From positions 34,768 to 98,767 of the forward strand of contig JASCPH010000005.1 in the NCBI GenBank assembly GCA_029959545.1: DNA of 64,000 nucleotides, written 5' to 3'. The notes under the pieces are model-generated. The model worked only from the letters and a program-made list of their open reading frames with translations. It had not been told where the DNA came from and ran no database searches. Below, piece by piece: positions 61,715 through 64,000 of the stretch. The position numbers and the translations under genes were made by a program. The DNA is from Microbacteriaceae bacterium PS02066 (GTDB taxonomy: Bacteria > Actinomycetota > Actinomycetes > Actinomycetales > Microbacteriaceae). Numbering within the stretch: the first letter of the stretch is position 1; every line of letters starts with the position of its first letter.

Positions 61715-62701
61715 TCAGCGAAAGAAGGCGACTCCGAGATCGGCGTGATCGACGAAGACCCCGTCCAGCCCCGCCTGGCGCAGCAAGTCCCACTCGCCCT
61801 CGTAGTCGCCGAAACGCGCCGGTTCGCTGCCGAGGCGGAACTGCCGCGACAAGAATCGGTTCTCGGGTCGGGCGGTCCACGTGAAGACCAGGAGGCCGCG
61901 CTGCTGCGCCTCGGCGACCACCGGCGCAGGTCGCGTGATGCGACCCAGGGCGTTGGGCACGAGAATCAGCTTCTTGTCGAGGCTGATGCCGTCGAACCTG
62001 CCGACGAGCGCGTCGAGTCCTCGCGGCGAGACGATGTCGCGGTAGGTCGGCGCGTCCGCGCCGAGGGAGACGAGCAGGTCGACGGGCGAGCCCTCGGCCT
62101 CGATGAGATGGATGTAGGTGCCGGGCACACCTCGTTCGCGCAGCGTCGTGAGCACCGTCGGCTCGAAGGACTCGAAGGTCAGGGGTGAGCCCGCATCCAG
62201 CCACCCCGCCTGCTTCAGGTCGGCTTCCAGCAGCGGAACGAGATCGAGTCCGATCGCCTGGAAGTAGGCGGCGTGCTTGATCTCGAGCACGAGACCGATC
62301 GGGCGGGATGCGGCGCCGATGATCTCGAGCAGATCGACCAGCCGCAGGATGGGTTCCGTATCGTCGTGCGTCGCGCTCTGGGTTCGGATGCGGGGCAGTC
62401 GCTCCCGGCAGCGCAGGGTGGACAGCTCGTCCCACGTGAAGTCCTCGGTGAACCAACCGGTCATCGAGTGGCCCGCGAACTGCTTCGTGCGCTTCAGGTG
62501 GGCGAACTCGGCTCGATCGGCGACGTCGGTGGTGTCGGAGATCTCGTTCTCGTGGCGGATCACCAGCACACCGTCCCGCGTCGCGACCACGTCCGGCTCG
62601 AGCGCGTCGACCCCCTGGGCGATGGCGAGTTCATAGGACGAACGGGTGTGTTCGGGCAGGTAGCCGGGTGCACCGCGGTGACCGATCACGAGAGGAGGCA
62701 T
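61715..62701 (-). CDS. Glycerophosphodiester phosphodiesterase
   Basis: This GDPD-family enzyme of 328 residues hydrolyses deacylated phospholipids to glycerol-3-phosphate and an alcohol. Catalytic motif: VIGHRGAPGYLPEHT near the start (His-Arg and Glu), ALEPDVVATRDG (Glu, Asp metal ligands) and LVLEIKHA (Glu). There is no signal peptide, so it is cytoplasmic like E. coli UgpQ. ATG 62701 (MPPLVIGHRG) is chosen; the frame upstream shows no homology. Confidence 0.92.
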   Translation of the reverse strand: MPPLVIGHRGAPGYLPEHTRSSYELAIAQGVDALEPDVVATRDGVLVIRHENEISDTTDVADRAEFAHLKRTKQFAGHSMTGWFTEDFTWDELSTLRCRERLPRIRTQSATHDDTEPILRLVDLLEIIGAASRPIGLVLEIKHAAYFQAIGLDLVPLLEADLKQAGWLDAGSPLTFESFEPTVLTTLRERGVPGTYIHLIEAEGSPVDLLVSLGADAPTYRDIVSPRGLDALVGRFDGISLDKKLILVPNALGRITRPAPVVAEAQQRGLLVFTWTARPENRFLSRQFRLGSEPARFGDYEGEWDLLRQAGLDGVFVDHADLGVAFFR

Positions 62702-62862
62702 CGCGCCCAGGCTAACCGCATCCGCTCGCCTCGTCTGCCGACACCGGCGCGCTCGGCTCAAAGTTCACTCACAGCGATACCCTCCCCACCCGCGGAAACA
62801 CTGGGATATCGTGGGTCGTGCGGCACCGTGCCGCCACCTGACACTGGAGTGTGACCCTGCCG

Positions 62863-63774
62863 ATGGCTTCGTCCAACCCCGCGTTCAACAACCCTGCATT
62901 CCAGGATCCGCGAGCCGTGAAGAGCTACCCCGGTGGCTCCAACGCGGCGGGGATCGGTCTGACCCCGCCCCCCGCGTCGACGGTGACGCCCGGTCAGCAG
63001 GCCGGCCTCGAGGGTGCGTTCGCCGCCCCGCCGGCAGGCGCCGCCGACACCGGCCGCATGACGGTCGAGGACACCGTCCACAAGACGGCGGCCCTGTTCG
63101 CCGTGCTCCTGATCGGCGCCGTCGCCGGCTGGTTCGTGACCCTGGGCGGCACGCTGCTGCCGCGTGAGGCCACGACCCTCGTCGTCGCACCGATGATCCT
63201 CGGCGCGCTCGTCGGTTTCGTGCTCTCGCTCGTGATCATCTTCACGTCGCGCAAGAAGGTGCGCCCCGCGCTCATCTTCGCGTACGCCGCGTTCGAGGGC
63301 ATCTTCGTCGGCAGCATCTCGGCGTTCTTCGAGGTGCAGTGGGCCGGCATCGTCATCCAGGCGACGCTCGCGACCGTCGCCGTCGTCGGCGTGACCCTGG
63401 CCCTCTTCGCGAGCGGCAAGATCCGCGCCTCCAAGCGCGCCACGAAGATCTTCCTCATCGCGATGGTCGGCTACCTGGTGTTCAGCCTGCTGAACGTCGT
63501 GCTGATGCTCTTCGGCGTCTTCCCCGCCGGCCAGATGTTCGGCCTGCGCAGCCAGGAGGTCTTCGGCGTCCCGCTCGGCCTGATCCTGGGTGTGTTCGTC
63601 GTGATCCTCGCCGCCTACTCGCTGGTGCTCGACTTCGACTCGATCCAGCAGGGCGTGCGCAACGGCGCTCCCCGCCAGTTCGCCTGGATGGGCGGCTTCG
63701 GCATCATGGTGACCGTCGTCTGGCTCTACCTCGAGATCCTGCGGATGATCGCGATCCTCCGAGGCAACAACTAG
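62863..63774 (+). CDS. Bax inhibitor-1/YccA family membrane protein
   Basis: This protein of 303 residues has seven membrane segments after an N-terminal cytoplasmic tail of about 75 residues rich in Pro, Ala and Asn (SSNPAFNNPAFQDPR). Family features are RMTVEDTVHKTAALF, FEGIFVGSISAFFE and the last helices LVLDFDSIQQGVRNG. Members form calcium-leak channels or interact with FtsH; the role here is unknown. GTG 62851 is an alternative start with GGAG too close to it, so ATG 62863 is listed. A strong terminator follows. Confidence 0.9.
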   Translation: MASSNPAFNNPAFQDPRAVKSYPGGSNAAGIGLTPPPASTVTPGQQAGLEGAFAAPPAGAADTGRMTVEDTVHKTAALFAVLLIGAVAGWFVTLGGTLLPREATTLVVAPMILGALVGFVLSLVIIFTSRKKVRPALIFAYAAFEGIFVGSISAFFEVQWAGIVIQATLATVAVVGVTLALFASGKIRASKRATKIFLIAMVGYLVFSLLNVVLMLFGVFPAGQMFGLRSQEVFGVPLGLILGVFVVILAAYSLVLDFDSIQQGVRNGAPRQFAWMGGFGIMVTVVWLYLEILRMIAILRGNN

Positions 63775-63789
63775 CGCTGCAGCGTATGG

Positions 63790-63815
63790 AAGGGCCGCCC
63801 CTCGGGGCGGCCCTT
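63790..63815 (+). terminator. Rho-independent terminator of the Bax-inhibitor gene
   Basis: AAGGGCCGCCCC and GGGGCGGCCCTT pair perfectly around a two-base centre (TC), 15 bases after the stop, followed by CGTCGTTG. Confidence 0.88.
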
Positions 63816-63920
63816 CGTCGTTGCGGACGGACTCGCCCGCTCTGCCCGCGCCCGCCCGGCCCCCGCCCGCCCGCCCGGGACTGGCCCGGCCTGGCCTGGC
63901 CCGGCCCGGCCCGGGAGCCT

Positions 63921-63966
63921 TCCCCTGTCACAGATCGCGTCTCCCGCATCGATCTAAGACAGGGGA
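63921..63966. repeat. Hairpin with 17-base arms, partial second copy at window edge
   Basis: TCCCCTGTCACAGATCG (63921-63937) pairs with 63950-63966 at 15 of 17 positions. The last 14 bases of the left arm, less its first bases (CCTGTCACAGATCG), recur at 63987-64000 where the window ends. Upstream, 63835-63915 is a C/G-rich low-complexity tract (repeated CCCGG and CCTGG) with no coding signal. Confidence 0.65.
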
Positions 63967-64000
63967 ACGGGGGATGACCCGGCTCGCCTGTCACAGATCG

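Noticed and set aside
63835..63915. C/G-rich tract as a coding or regulatory region
   Set aside because: Low-complexity CCCGG/CCTGG repeats; no frame with plausible codon use and no clear structure beyond simple repetition.

Overview
The window is high-GC actinobacterial DNA. Codon use, the gene content and the relatives I recognise (SseB-like protein, stand-alone LigD-type polymerase and ligase, DUF6153, an LAxTG-type sorting signal) point to Microbacteriaceae, probably Microbacterium. This is inferred from protein families and not from a marker-gene search. Three stretches look like ordinary chromosome: 1-7455, 18478-24357 and 51630-64000. Two mobile regions interrupt them.

Chromosomal backbone. 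From the left: partial sucC, a FAD/Rieske oxidoreductase, a TetR regulator, a PLP aminotransferase divergent from an acyl-CoA dehydrogenase with a perfect palindrome between them, an AI-2E-family permease, and the first 32 codons of an ATP-dependent DNA ligase. The rest of that ligase lies 11 kb away (18477-19412), next to a LigD-type polymerase/primase. An SseB-domain protein, the PcrA/UvrD helicase and a tRNA with a CAU anticodon follow. On the far side of the second island are remnants of a zinc-free L36 gene and a CobW-family gene, then pntAB, an arsenite/bile-acid-type transporter, a sortase-anchored lamin-tail protein, an ABC-2 exporter pair, a glycerophosphodiester phosphodiesterase and a Bax-inhibitor-1-family protein.

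Mobile region 1 (about 7456-18477, 11 kb) sits inside the DNA ligase gene. It has short terminal inverted repeats and two overlapping tyrosine-recombinase genes at its right end. Its cargo is a copper-resistance cluster around a CsoR operator: CsoR, a CopZ-like chaperone, a CopB-type ATPase, DUF6153, two DUF305 proteins, a BNR-repeat lipoprotein and a Cys-rich copper-storage protein. It also carries a complete ligase of the same family as the gene it broke. In that copy the stretch matching the insertion site is changed only at synonymous positions and uses a cluster of codons rare in GC-rich genomes. I read this as an element that replaces its own target gene with a version resistant to insertion. 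It is the most interesting signal in the window.

Mobile region 2 (24358-51629, 27 kb) is an island integrated at the 3' end of the tRNA gene. It is bounded by a 25-bp direct repeat and has an integrase beside attL. Defence-type genes lie at both edges: a DUF262-DUF1524 single-chain GmrSD-like protein on the left and an AbiE-type toxin/antitoxin on the right. The middle carries an iron(III) ABC transporter behind an IdeR/DtxR-like box. It also carries a block for envelope lipid modification: UppP, MprF-like protein, GT39 and GT2-GtrA glycosyltransferases, DedA, a COG4705 membrane protein, a PAP2 phosphatase and a two-component system. Together these resemble a cationic-peptide-resistance or lipid-carrier glycosylation module. 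A diverged 131-bp copy of the attR-side end at 47140-47270 suggests the island is two related elements in tandem. IS3 and IS256 elements have since damaged it.
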